Both the position numbers and the translations under genes were made by a program. DNA of 44,001 nucleotides from Amycolatopsis coloradensis (GTDB lineage: Bacteria > Actinomycetota > Actinomycetes > Mycobacteriales > Pseudonocardiaceae): assembly GCF_037997115.1 (NCBI RefSeq), contig NZ_CP150484.1:3314317-3358317 (forward strand), written 5' to 3'. Every line of letters starts with the position of its first letter. The first letter of the stretch is position 1. Of the stretch, positions 37,253 through 44,001 are shown in pieces. The notes under the pieces are model-generated. The model was not told where the DNA came from and did not search any database. It saw nothing but the letters and a program-made list of their open reading frames with translations.

Positions 37253-38143
37253 GTGAACATGCGTGAAACGTTCCTCGAAGCCGCCGCCGAAGCGCTCGAC
37301 GCCGACCCGAACGTCGCCGTCGTGCTCGCCGACATCTCCGCGGCACAACTCGCCTTCGCCGCGCGGAAACATCCCGACCGGGTGCTCAACGTCGGCATCC
37401 GCGAACAGCTGATGATGAGCACCGCGGGCGGACTCGCGCTGGCCGGCATGCGGCCGATCGTCCACACCTTCTCGTCGTTCCTCGTGGAGCGGGCGTTCGA
37501 GCAGGTCAAACTCGACCTCGGGCACCAGGACGTCGGGGCCGTGCTGGTGTCCTCGGGCGCGTCCTACGACATGTCGACCGCCGGGCGGACCCACCAGGCG
37601 CCCGGGGACGTCGCCCTCATCGACACGCTGCCGGGCTGGACCGTGCACGTGCCGGGGCATCCCGAAGAGGCACGGCGGCTGCTGCTCGAGTCCATGCCTG
37701 GCGACGGGCGCGTCTATCTCCGGCTTTCCGCGCAGGAGAACGCGAAAGCCCATCTGGGGGCGGGTCTGCAAACGCTGCGCGAAGGCAGGCGAGGTGTGGT
37801 GGTGGCCGTCGGGCCGATGCTCGACCGGACGCTGGAGGCGACCGCCGATCTCGACGTGACCGTGCTCTACACCTCGACCATCCGGCCGTTCGACGCCGCC
37901 GGGCTGCGCGCGGCCGTCGACGACACCGGGGCCACCGACGTCGTGCTGATCGAGCCGTACCTCGCGGGGACGTCGGCGCACGCGGTGACGGACGCTCTGT
38001 CCGAAACTCCGCACCGGCTGCTCTCCCTCGGCGTCCGGCGTGACGCGGAAGTGCGGATCTACGGCGAAATGGCCGATCACGACCTCGCGCACGGCCTCGA
38101 CGCCGGTTCGATCACCTTGTCCGTCAAGGAATTCCTCCGCTAG
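37253..38143 (+). CDS. Transketolase-like C-terminal subunit
   Basis: The 296-residue protein contains the pyrimidine-binding and C-terminal domains of transketolase: DISAAQLAF, NVGIREQLMMSTAGGLALAGMRPIVHTFSSF, and the transketolase C domain from about residue 175. The start is GTG 37253 or ATG 37259. It is co-transcribed with the N-terminal subunit. Its stop codon TAG forms the start of the -10 hexamer of the Nudix gene. Confidence 0.9.
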   Translation: MNMRETFLEAAAEALDADPNVAVVLADISAAQLAFAARKHPDRVLNVGIREQLMMSTAGGLALAGMRPIVHTFSSFLVERAFEQVKLDLGHQDVGAVLVSSGASYDMSTAGRTHQAPGDVALIDTLPGWTVHVPGHPEEARRLLLESMPGDGRVYLRLSAQENAKAHLGAGLQTLREGRRGVVVAVGPMLDRTLEATADLDVTVLYTSTIRPFDAAGLRAAVDDTGATDVVLIEPYLAGTSAHAVTDALSETPHRLLSLGVRRDAEVRIYGEMADHDLAHGLDAGSITLSVKEFLR

Positions 38144-38153
38144 CGTCACCAGG
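38141..38153 (+). promoter_or_regulatory. -10 box for leaderless transcription of the Nudix gene
   Basis: TAGCGT begins with the stop codon of the transketolase gene and ends 7 nt before the GTG at 38154. No separate ribosome site is evident. Confidence 0.4.
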
Positions 38154-38582
38154 GTGACGAAGATCCGCCCGCTCGCGCTCGGGGTCATCCGCCGCGGTGA
38201 AGACCTTCTCGTGTTCGAAGGCCGCGACCACACCAAAGGCGTGACCTACCATCGCCCGCTCGGCGGCGGGATCGAGTTCGGTGAGACCGCCGCCGAGGCG
38301 CTGCACCGCGAATTCCAGGAGGAACTCGCGGCGGAGCTGACCTCGGTCGAGCAGATCGCCGTGCTGGAGAACGTGTTCACCTTCGAAGGCAGGCCGGGGC
38401 ACGAGATCGTGTTCCTGTTCAGCGCGGACCTGACGGACAAGGCGTTCTACGAGCGCGACGAGGTCGGCGTGGTGCTCGACGACGGCGCGCGCGTGCACTG
38501 GCTGCCGATGGCCGACGTGGCGAGCGGCAAGGCGATCCTGTACCCGGACGGACTCGCGGACCTCCTTTCAGCGCAGGACTGA
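38154..38582 (+). CDS. Nudix hydrolase
   Basis: The 142-residue protein has an intact Nudix box: Gly38-x5-Glu44-x7-Arg52-Glu-Phe-Gln-Glu-Glu57. It hydrolyses a nucleoside diphosphate linked to another group; the substrate cannot be read from the sequence. The GTG at 38154 follows the transketolase gene by 10 nt. It overlaps the convergent NIPSNAP gene by 15 nt. Confidence 0.9.
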   Translation: MTKIRPLALGVIRRGEDLLVFEGRDHTKGVTYHRPLGGGIEFGETAAEALHREFQEELAAELTSVEQIAVLENVFTFEGRPGHEIVFLFSADLTDKAFYERDEVGVVLDDGARVHWLPMADVASGKAILYPDGLADLLSAQD

Positions 38583-39236
38583 CCGCGCGGTCGGCGTCAG
38601 TTCCCGTTGTCGCCAAGGGCGTTCGAGTTTGCCCGCGAGTTCGATGCCTGTCCGGTCCAGGAGTTCGCGGTGTTCTTCCGTGAACTTGGAGAACCAGACG
38701 AACACCGTCTCGTTCTCCCGCACGGGAAGACGGGGAAAGGTGTTCTCCGCGGGCTCCGTTTCGAAGTGGCCGAACGTGTCCACGCCTGATTCCCGCAAGG
38801 CGGGCGCCACGTTGTCCGCGAAGTACTCGGAGAACTCCTTGACCGGGACGGCAGGATGGCACACCGTCACCAGAACCCGGGAATCCCCAGCGCCGCCCGG
38901 AGCGGGGAACCCCGGCCCGGACGGGCGCAGCAACAGGACGTCCGATGCGTCGATCATCGTCTCGTTCGCCGCCGGGCCGTGCTCTCGCCACACGGGCCCC
39001 TGGTAGAACGATTCGAGCGCGGCACGCCTGGTCTCCATGTCCCGGAAACCGCGCAGCCACACGAACTTGTCCGGCTCCGCAGGCTCGCGGAAGAGGCCGA
39101 ACAGGCGCATGCCACAGGCTTCTTGGCTCTCCACGAACTCGCGCTCGAAGAGCTCGATCAGCTCGTCCCGGCGGCCGGGGTGCAGCGTGTACCGGCGCAG
39201 TTCGACGACGGACTGGAACGCGGGGGAAACGGTCAT
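38568..39236 (-). CDS. NIPSNAP-family protein
   Basis: The 222-residue protein begins with VVELRRYTLHPGRRDELIELFEREF and LFGLFREPAEPDKFVWLRGF, the ferredoxin-like NIPSNAP domain, and a second, diverged copy follows (from about residue 118). Members are often small-molecule-binding or oxygenase-like proteins of unknown function. The ATG at 39236 has only a weak ribosome site. Confidence 0.85.
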   Translation of the reverse strand: MTVSPAFQSVVELRRYTLHPGRRDELIELFEREFVESQEACGMRLFGLFREPAEPDKFVWLRGFRDMETRRAALESFYQGPVWREHGPAANETMIDASDVLLLRPSGPGFPAPGGAGDSRVLVTVCHPAVPVKEFSEYFADNVAPALRESGVDTFGHFETEPAENTFPRLPVRENETVFVWFSKFTEEHRELLDRTGIELAGKLERPWRQRELTPTARSVLR

Positions 39237-39275
39237 ACGCGGACCATAGAGGTCCGCACCGACAGTTCCGGCGGC

Positions 39276-40448
39276 TCAGCGGAAGGCGGCCAGACCGGTG
39301 ACCGACTGGCCGAGCGAGAGCGCGTGCATCTCTTCGGTGCCTTCGTAGGTCAGCACGGTTTCCAGGTTCGACATATGCCGCATCACCGGGTAATCCAGCG
39401 AGATCCCGTTGGCGCCGAGCATGGCGCGCGCGGTCCTGGCGACCTCCAGCGCGGAGCGGACGTTGGCGAGCTTGCCGAAGCTGACGTGGTTGTGGTGCAG
39501 CGTCCCGGCGTCCTTGAGCCGCCCGATCCGCAGCGCGACCAGACCGGCGCGGTTGACCTCGACGACGAGATCGGCGAGCTTGCGCTGGGTGAGCTGGAAC
39601 CCGGCCAGCGGTTTGCCGAACTGTTCCCGGCTCAGCGTGTACTCCAGCGCGGATTCGTAGCAGGAGCGAGCGGCGCCGACGACGCCGAACAGGATCCCGT
39701 AGCGCGCCTCGTTCAGGCAGGACAGCGGTCCGCGCAGGCCCCTGACCTCGGGGAAGGCCGCGGAATCCGGCAGGCGGACGCCGTCGAGCACGAGTTCCGC
39801 GGTCAGCGAGGCGCGCAGTGACAGCTTGTGCTTGACCTCGTTCGCGGTGAAGCCCGGCGTGTTCGTGGGGACGACGAAACCGCGCACGCCTTCGTCGGTC
39901 CGCGCCCAGACGACCGCGACGTCGGCCACGGTTCCGTTGGTGATCCACATCTTCGTGCCGCTCAGCACCCAGTCCGAGCCGTCGCGCACCGCGCGGGTCC
40001 GCATGCTGCCGGGGTCGCTGCCGGCGTCCGGTTCGGTCAGGCCGAAACAGCCGAGCGCCTCACCGGCGGCCATCCGGGGCAGCCACTCCTGTTTCTGCTC
40101 CTCGGTGCCCCATTTGTGGATCGCGTACATCGCCAGCGAGCCCTGCACCGAGACGAAGCTGCGCAACCCGGAGTCGACGGCCTCCAGCTCGCGGCAGGCG
40201 ATGCCGTAGGCGACGGCGCTGGTCCCGGCGCAGCCGTAACCCTCCAGGTGCATGCCGAGCAGTCCGAGCTGCCCGAACCCCTTGGCGAGCTCGGCGGCGG
40301 GCAGCGCGCCCGTCTCGTACCACTCGGCGACGTTGGGCAGGAGCTGGTCCTGGGCGTAGGAGCGCACTGCGTCACGCATGGCCCGGTCCTCGGCGGTGAG
40401 CTCGGCGTCGAGATCGAGGAAGTCGCGCGAATCCGGGCTGCTGCTCAT
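39276..40448 (-). CDS. Acyl-CoA dehydrogenase (glutaryl-CoA dehydrogenase-like)
   Basis: The 390-residue flavoprotein has FGLTEPDAGSDPGSMRTRA, KMWITNGTVADVAVVWA, the FAD region GKPLAGFQLTQRKLADL, and the catalytic base in LTYEGTEEMHAL. The latter position and overall pattern are nearest to glutaryl-CoA dehydrogenase, which would also decarboxylate, but that is not certain. The ATG at 40448 follows AGGAGTGACC. No catabolic partner gene is beside it. Confidence 0.9.
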   Translation of the reverse strand: MSSSPDSRDFLDLDAELTAEDRAMRDAVRSYAQDQLLPNVAEWYETGALPAAELAKGFGQLGLLGMHLEGYGCAGTSAVAYGIACRELEAVDSGLRSFVSVQGSLAMYAIHKWGTEEQKQEWLPRMAAGEALGCFGLTEPDAGSDPGSMRTRAVRDGSDWVLSGTKMWITNGTVADVAVVWARTDEGVRGFVVPTNTPGFTANEVKHKLSLRASLTAELVLDGVRLPDSAAFPEVRGLRGPLSCLNEARYGILFGVVGAARSCYESALEYTLSREQFGKPLAGFQLTQRKLADLVVEVNRAGLVALRIGRLKDAGTLHHNHVSFGKLANVRSALEVARTARAMLGANGISLDYPVMRHMSNLETVLTYEGTEEMHALSLGQSVTGLAAFR

Positions 40449-40520
40449 GCGGTCACTCCTGGTCGGCTCGGTGGGGCGTCTTCCTATGAAGAAAACCACA
40501 CACGCGACCGGAGTCGAGTG

Positions 40521-40700
40521 TCAGCGATCCCGCCATCCGGTGGTCTTCGTCACCTGAACCGATGCCGTGGCCGTCCGAGCCGGGGCGGAGCGCCGCTTCT
40601 GCGCCGGGATCAGCAGCTCCGCGAAGGTAGGGAAAGGCACGCTGTCGATGTCTTCGCGCCAGGCGCTGAGCAGGCGGGTCAGGTCGTCGGCGTCCTGCAT
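40521..40700 (-). CDS. Small 59-aa hypothetical protein
   Basis: An ATG at 40700 with GGAGGA 3 nt upstream opens a 59-codon frame. The N-terminal half is acidic and helical (TRLLSAWREDIDS, then a PFPTFAELL segment), and the end is basic. I do not recognise it. It stands between the acyl-CoA dehydrogenase and hisH, 72 nt before the former's ATG, so it may share its transcript. Confidence 0.6.
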   Translation of the reverse strand: MQDADDLTRLLSAWREDIDSVPFPTFAELLIPAQKRRSAPARTATASVQVTKTTGWRDR

Positions 40701-40821
40701 CGTTCCTCCATAAGTGCAGGGCGGTCCTGCGCCGGCCTTTCACTCGGAGTCGCTATTACCCAGAAGAGTGAAGGTCGAAACAGGGAATCCGCGGAAAATC
40801 CGGTCCGCTAACCTGGGACGC

Positions 40822-41460
40822 GTGGCTACTCCTCGCGTGGTGATCCTGGACTACGGGTCCGGCAACCTCCGGTCCGCCGAACGTGCAGTTCAGCGCGCCG
40901 GCGCCGACGTCGAGGTCACCGCCGACCCGCATGCCGCCCTCGAGGCCGACGGCCTGGTCGTCCCCGGTGTCGGCGCCTTCTCCGCCTGTATGGAGGGGCT
41001 GCGGTCGGTGTCGGGGGAGAAGATCATCGGCAAACGCCTCGCCGGTTGCCGTCCCGTGCTGGGCATCTGCGTCGGCATGCAGATCCTGTTCGAACGTGGT
41101 GTCGAGCACGGCGTGGAGGCCGAGGGCGCCGGTGAGTGGCCGGGCACGGTCGACAAGCTGGAGGCCGACGTCCTGCCCCACATGGGTTGGAACACCGTCC
41201 GCGCCCCCGCGGACTCGCAGTTGTTCGCCGGTCTGGACGCGGACACGCGGTTCTACTTCGTGCACTCCTACGCCGCGCGGACCTGGGAACTGGACTCCGG
41301 CCTCGCCGGACGGCAACCCAAGGTGACCTGGGCGAACCACGGCCAGGACTTCGTCGCCGCCGTCGAGAACGGGCCGCTCTGGGCGACCCAGTTCCACCCC
41401 GAGAAGTCCGGGGACGCCGGGGCGCACCTGCTGCGCAACTGGCTGCACACCCTGTCTTAG
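40822..41460 (+). CDS. hisH: Imidazole glycerol phosphate synthase glutamine amidotransferase subunit
   Basis: The 212-residue protein has [10 protein letters not shown] at its start, the nucleophile Cys in GICVGMQ, and the His-Glu pair in TQFHPEKSG. It supplies ammonia from glutamine to HisF, making imidazoleglycerol phosphate and AICAR. The GTG at 40822 is 7 nt after TAACCT and has no ribosome site, so a leaderless start is likely. hisA follows after 9 nt; hisF is expected further on but is not in the window. Confidence 0.96.
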   Translation: MATPRVVILDYGSGNLRSAERAVQRAGADVEVTADPHAALEADGLVVPGVGAFSACMEGLRSVSGEKIIGKRLAGCRPVLGICVGMQILFERGVEHGVEAEGAGEWPGTVDKLEADVLPHMGWNTVRAPADSQLFAGLDADTRFYFVHSYAARTWELDSGLAGRQPKVTWANHGQDFVAAVENGPLWATQFHPEKSGDAGAHLLRNWLHTLS

Positions 41461-41469
41461 AGTGGGCGC
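41458..41469 (+). promoter_or_regulatory. -10 box for priA made from the hisH stop codon
   Basis: TAGAGT, whose first three bases are the hisH stop, ends exactly 6 nt before the GTG of priA. This suggests an internal leaderless promoter within the his cluster. Confidence 0.4.
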
Positions 41470-42207
41470 GTGACTTTCACGCTCCTTCCCGCCGTTGATG
41501 TGGCCGATGGCCAGGCCGTGCGACTCGTCCAGGGCGAGGCCGGCACCGAAACCTCCTATGGCAGCCCGCTGGAGGCGGCGCTCGCCTGGCAGCGCGACGG
41601 TGCGGAGTGGATCCATCTGGTGGACCTCGACGCCGCGTTCGGCAAGGGTTCCAACCGCGAACTGCTCGCCGACGTCGTGGCCAAGCTCGACGTCCAGGTG
41701 GAGCTGTCCGGTGGCATCCGCGACGACGCCTCGCTGGAGGCCGCGCTGGCCACCGGCGCCCGCCGCGTCAACCTCGGTACCGCGGCGCTGGAGGACCCGG
41801 AGTGGACCGCGAAGGTCGTCTCCTCCTACGGCGACCGCGTCGCCATAGGGCTGGACGTGCGGATCACCGAGGCCGGGCACCGGCTGTCCGCCCGCGGCTG
41901 GACGCAGGACGGCGGTGACCTCTGGGAGGTCCTCGACCGGCTCGACCGCGACGGCGCGCAGCGCTACGTCGTCACCGACGTGAGCAAGGACGGCACCCTC
42001 CAGGGGCCGAACATCGACCTGCTCCGCGAGGTCGCCGCCCGCACCGACGCGCCGGTCATCGCCTCCGGTGGTGTGTCCAGTGTGGACGATCTCCGCGCGC
42101 TGGCCGCGCTGGCCCGCGACGGTGTCGAGGGATCCATCGTCGGCAAGGCGCTCTACGCCGGCGCGTTCACCCTGCCCGAGGCGCTCGCGGCCGTCGCGGA
42201 GTTCTGA
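41470..42207 (+). CDS. priA: Phosphoribosyl isomerase PriA (HisA/TrpF bifunctional type)
   Basis: The 245-residue TIM-barrel protein has the catalytic Asp10 in [17 protein letters not shown], and the second acid in [14 protein letters not shown]. The loop [11 protein letters not shown] is typical of PriA, the actinobacterial isomerase that serves both histidine (ProFAR) and tryptophan (PRA) biosynthesis in organisms without trpF. The GTG start at 41470 is probably leaderless or read through from hisH. Confidence 0.93.
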   Translation: MTFTLLPAVDVADGQAVRLVQGEAGTETSYGSPLEAALAWQRDGAEWIHLVDLDAAFGKGSNRELLADVVAKLDVQVELSGGIRDDASLEAALATGARRVNLGTAALEDPEWTAKVVSSYGDRVAIGLDVRITEAGHRLSARGWTQDGGDLWEVLDRLDRDGAQRYVVTDVSKDGTLQGPNIDLLREVAARTDAPVIASGGVSSVDDLRALAALARDGVEGSIVGKALYAGAFTLPEALAAVAEF

Positions 42208-42287
42208 GCTTTACCTCCCGGGTAATCGACGCCACGCGCCGGCTCGGTCAGGATTCCTTCCAGGACAACGAAACCTGGAGGGACACC

Positions 42288-42635
42288 ATGGCCGCCTACG
42301 GACTCGCCCACCTTCGCCCCGCCACTGTGCTGGCCGAAGAGGTCTTCGAGTACATGGAACGGATCCAGGCCACGCTCGATCCCTTCGGCGGCAGATTCCT
42401 CGTGCACGGAGCCGGGGTCCACGTCGTCGAGGGGGAGTGGCCGGGGGCGCTCGTGCTCATCGAGTTCCCGAGCCTCGACGCCGCGCGGGAGTGGTACGAC
42501 TCGCCCGCGTACCGGGAGATCCTGCCGCTGCGGGCCGACCACATCCCCGGCGATCTGATCCTGGTGGAGGGATGCGGGCCGGACCACGACTCGGCGGCGC
42601 TGGCGGCCTCGCTGCGGGCGCTGCAGGCCTCGTGA
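42288..42635 (+). CDS. DUF1330 family protein
   Basis: The 115-residue protein has a ferredoxin-like fold pattern: YMERIQATLDPFGGRFLVHG, ALVLIEFPSLDAAREWYDSPAY, and a final DLILVEG. This is the DUF1330 family, of unknown function. The ATG at 42288 follows TGGAGGGACA. Not part of the his cluster by any sequence sign; 80 bp separate it from priA. Confidence 0.88.
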   Translation: MAAYGLAHLRPATVLAEEVFEYMERIQATLDPFGGRFLVHGAGVHVVEGEWPGALVLIEFPSLDAAREWYDSPAYREILPLRADHIPGDLILVEGCGPDHDSAALAASLRALQAS

Positions 42636-42683
42636 GTGGTGAGGACGGTGTACGACGAGGACGGCAAGGCGTATCTCGACTTG
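42636..42683 (+). pseudogene. Possible scrap of a class III aminotransferase
   Basis: Directly after the DUF1330 stop, a frame reads VRTVYDEDGKAYLDLG, matching the N-terminal signature of class III (omega) aminotransferases (V-Y-D-x-D-G-K-x-Y-L-D). The similarity stops at the end of the MerR gene. It may be a remnant left by a deletion. The match is only 16 residues. Confidence 0.35.
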
Positions 42684-42685
42684 GG

Positions 42686-43032
42686 TCATCCGGCCCGCGC
42701 CACCGCCTCCCGGAAGTACGCGCACTGGGTGAAGTCGTCGTGCTCGCACCCGAGCGCGCAGTCGGCGATCGCGAGCGAGGCCTGCGCGGCCGCGATACGT
42801 TGCTCGAGTTCTTTCTTGTGGCGCTTGAGGATCGCTTCGCGCTCGCTGGGCCAGCGGAACATCTCACGGATGCCATCGAGGCTCAGGCCCGCCTCCTTCG
42901 AGCGCAGAATGATCGCGATCCGGCCGCCCGCGCCGGCTTGAGGAGGCCGACGGACTCCCAATGGCGTAAGACATGCGTGGCCAGGCCGAAGCGCTCCGCG
43001 ACCTCGCCGACGCTCAAGGTGCTTGACTTCAT
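42686..43032 (-). pseudogene. MerR-family regulator, broken by an internal deletion
   Basis: The N-terminal frame (from ATG 43032) reads STLSVGEVAERFGLATHVLRHWESVGLLKPARAAG, the MerR helix-turn-helix. The C-terminal part, in another frame, reads RIAIILRSKEAGLSLDGIREMF to the end, with Cys residues in CALGCEHDDFTQCAY. Between them, at about 42921-42932, the usual GxRRY wing of about ten residues is absent and the frame changes. A deletion of about 30 bp, not a multiple of three, explains both. ATGTCGACAT, a palindrome, covers the start codon. Confidence 0.75.
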
Positions 43033-43060
43033 GTCGACATTAAGCCGGACGATCTGCGGT

Positions 43061-43685
43061 ATGTCCATGTTGCAGCGGCTCGACGCCGCCGATGTCCTGC
43101 CGGCAGCCGCAGAACTTCGGGCCCGGACCTACGAACTGCTCCGGCTCGAACCTGGTTCCGCCGTGATCGACGTCGGCTGTGGTGCCGGGCCGGCCGTATC
43201 CGAGTTGTCGTGGCTGGGTTTCCGCGCTGTCGGTGTCGACCTTTCGGCCGAGATGCTGGAAGAGGCCCGGCGGCGCTCACCCGATCGCGATTTCCTGATC
43301 GGGGACGCTTACGCCTTGCCGGTCGACGGTGGATTCGCGGGTTATCGGGCGGACAAGGTGTTCCATGAACTCGCGGAGCCCGAGGTCGCCCTCGCGGAGG
43401 CGCGGCGGGTTCTGGTCCCTGGTGGACGAGGCGCTGGTGATCGATTCCTCAGATCCGGCGCTGACCCGGGAGATCGTGCGCGCGCGGGCTTCGGTGATCA
43501 CCGCACCCCGGATCGCGCGGGGATTCCGACGGCTGCTCGCCGGAAACGGGTTTCGTGAGGTGTCGGTCGAGGGAGTGGTCGGATTCCTCGGTGGGGAGCC
43601 GTTCCTGCGCGGGCTGGTGGACGTTGCTGTCCGGGGCGATTTCCTTGGCGGAAGGGGAGCTTTGGCTGGCGGATCAAGTCGGTGA
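43061..43685 (+). pseudogene. SAM-dependent methyltransferase, broken by an internal deletion
   Basis: The first frame, from ATG 43061, has the SAM motif VIDVGCGAGPAVSEL, VDLSAEMLEEAR, and GDAYALPVDGG, up to RRVLVPGGR. The rest (EALVIDSSDPALTREIVRARA, ARGFRRLLAGNGFREVSVEGV) lies in another frame. The join, near 43420-43430, lacks about eight to nine residues that relatives have between PGGR and the ALVIDS strand. The gene is divergent from the broken MerR gene with a 28-bp gap, so the two were probably a regulator-target pair. Confidence 0.72.
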
Positions 43686-43791
43686 TGTGGCGGTGCCGCA
43701 GTTCTTGGCTGCCGGGGTGGTGTGAGGTGGTCGACGCCGAAAATCGGCGACCATGGTGCCGCGTTGTGCGGAAGTCGCGCGGTGGCCGAAG

Positions 43792-43816
43792 ATTTCCGTT
43801 GCTGTGTAACGGAAAT
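43792..43816. promoter_or_regulatory. Dyad upstream of the last gene
   Basis: ATTTCCGTT and AACGGAAAT flank a 7-nt loop, 48 bp before the GTG at 43864. It could be an operator or a hairpin ending transcripts from the methyltransferase remnant. Confidence 0.4.
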
Positions 43817-43863
43817 GATCGTGGGTCCGGAGACTGTCGGTGGTCGGTTGTAGGTTCCTGTGT

Positions 43864-44001
43864 GTGGATACCCGCAACGCCGCTGTGGCGCTACTCAAGG
43901 AAATCACTGCTTCTGATGTATTGAAGGAGGTCAATGTCGCGCTGGATTCGTTGGAGGACGGCGATGCTGTCGACGCCGCTGTCGCGGCATCGGAAGGGAT
44001 C
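43864..44001 (+). CDS. Hypothetical protein, N-terminal part only
   Basis: The frame opens at GTG 43864, 7 nt after TAGGTT, and runs off the window after 46 codons (VDTRNAAVALLKEITASDV and a helical, acidic continuation). Codon use is less GC-biased than the neighbours. The helical Ala/Leu/Asp-rich start resembles the N-terminus of DUF222/13E12-type proteins, but too little is present to decide. Confidence 0.5.
   Translation, partial: MDTRNAAVALLKEITASDVLKEVNVALDSLEDGDAVDAAVAASEGI

Overview
The window is high-GC DNA (visibly around 70% GC, strong G/C at third codon positions, many GTG and one TTG start) from a mycelial actinomycete. The gene set suggests Pseudonocardiaceae, most like Amycolatopsis: an ESX/type VII secretion locus, PriA-type HisA, a four-cysteine SoxR, 13E12-type HNH genes, and many start codons placed directly behind a -10 box. 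The genus is an inference from recall, not from a search.

Region 1 (about 1-23.2 kb) is a dispersed type VII secretion (ESX) locus. A minus-strand operon (77-4325) encodes two WXG100-like proteins, a small partner, a PPE-like protein, an ESX-targeted alpha/beta hydrolase and a small acidic protein. It is followed by unrelated genes: a membrane protein, a trypsin-like protease, a CPT-like kinase, a frameshifted inositol-monophosphatase-like gene, an HNH endonuclease behind a LexA-type box, and a serine hydrolase. The secretion machinery comes next: eccC (minus), then a plus-strand run of three long ESX substrate-like proteins, a small Mog1/PsbP-like protein, a YbaB/EbfC-like protein and eccD. 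eccE (minus) and eccB (plus) complete it. No mycosin (MycP) or EccA is present. Two tandem paralogous LuxR-type response regulators (23.2-24.6 kb) are coupled to eccB by 4-nt overlaps and have no kinase beside them.

Region 2 (24.6-42.2 kb) is mostly housekeeping and accessory genes: an SMP-30 lactonase with a divergent Lrp regulator, a nitrilase, then hisD-hisC-hisB. About 10.9 kb further on come hisH and hisA/priA. The stretch between holds an ArsR-SRPBCC-RibD-like operon, an MMPL transporter with its TetR and three evenly spaced operators, an alpha/alpha-toroid protein, KptA, SoxR divergent from a split transketolase, a Nudix hydrolase, a NIPSNAP protein, an acyl-CoA dehydrogenase and a 59-residue protein.

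Region 3 (42.2-44.0 kb) is decaying: a DUF1330 protein, a possible scrap of a class III aminotransferase, a MerR gene and a methyltransferase gene that both look broken by small internal deletions, and the beginning of a gene that runs off the end.

Recurring non-coding structure includes a 19-bp element (ATTCAGAGGACTAAATGCG) at three convergent gene ends, several long bidirectional hairpins, and a -10-like hexamer 6-7 nt before the start codon of about ten genes (leaderless transcription).
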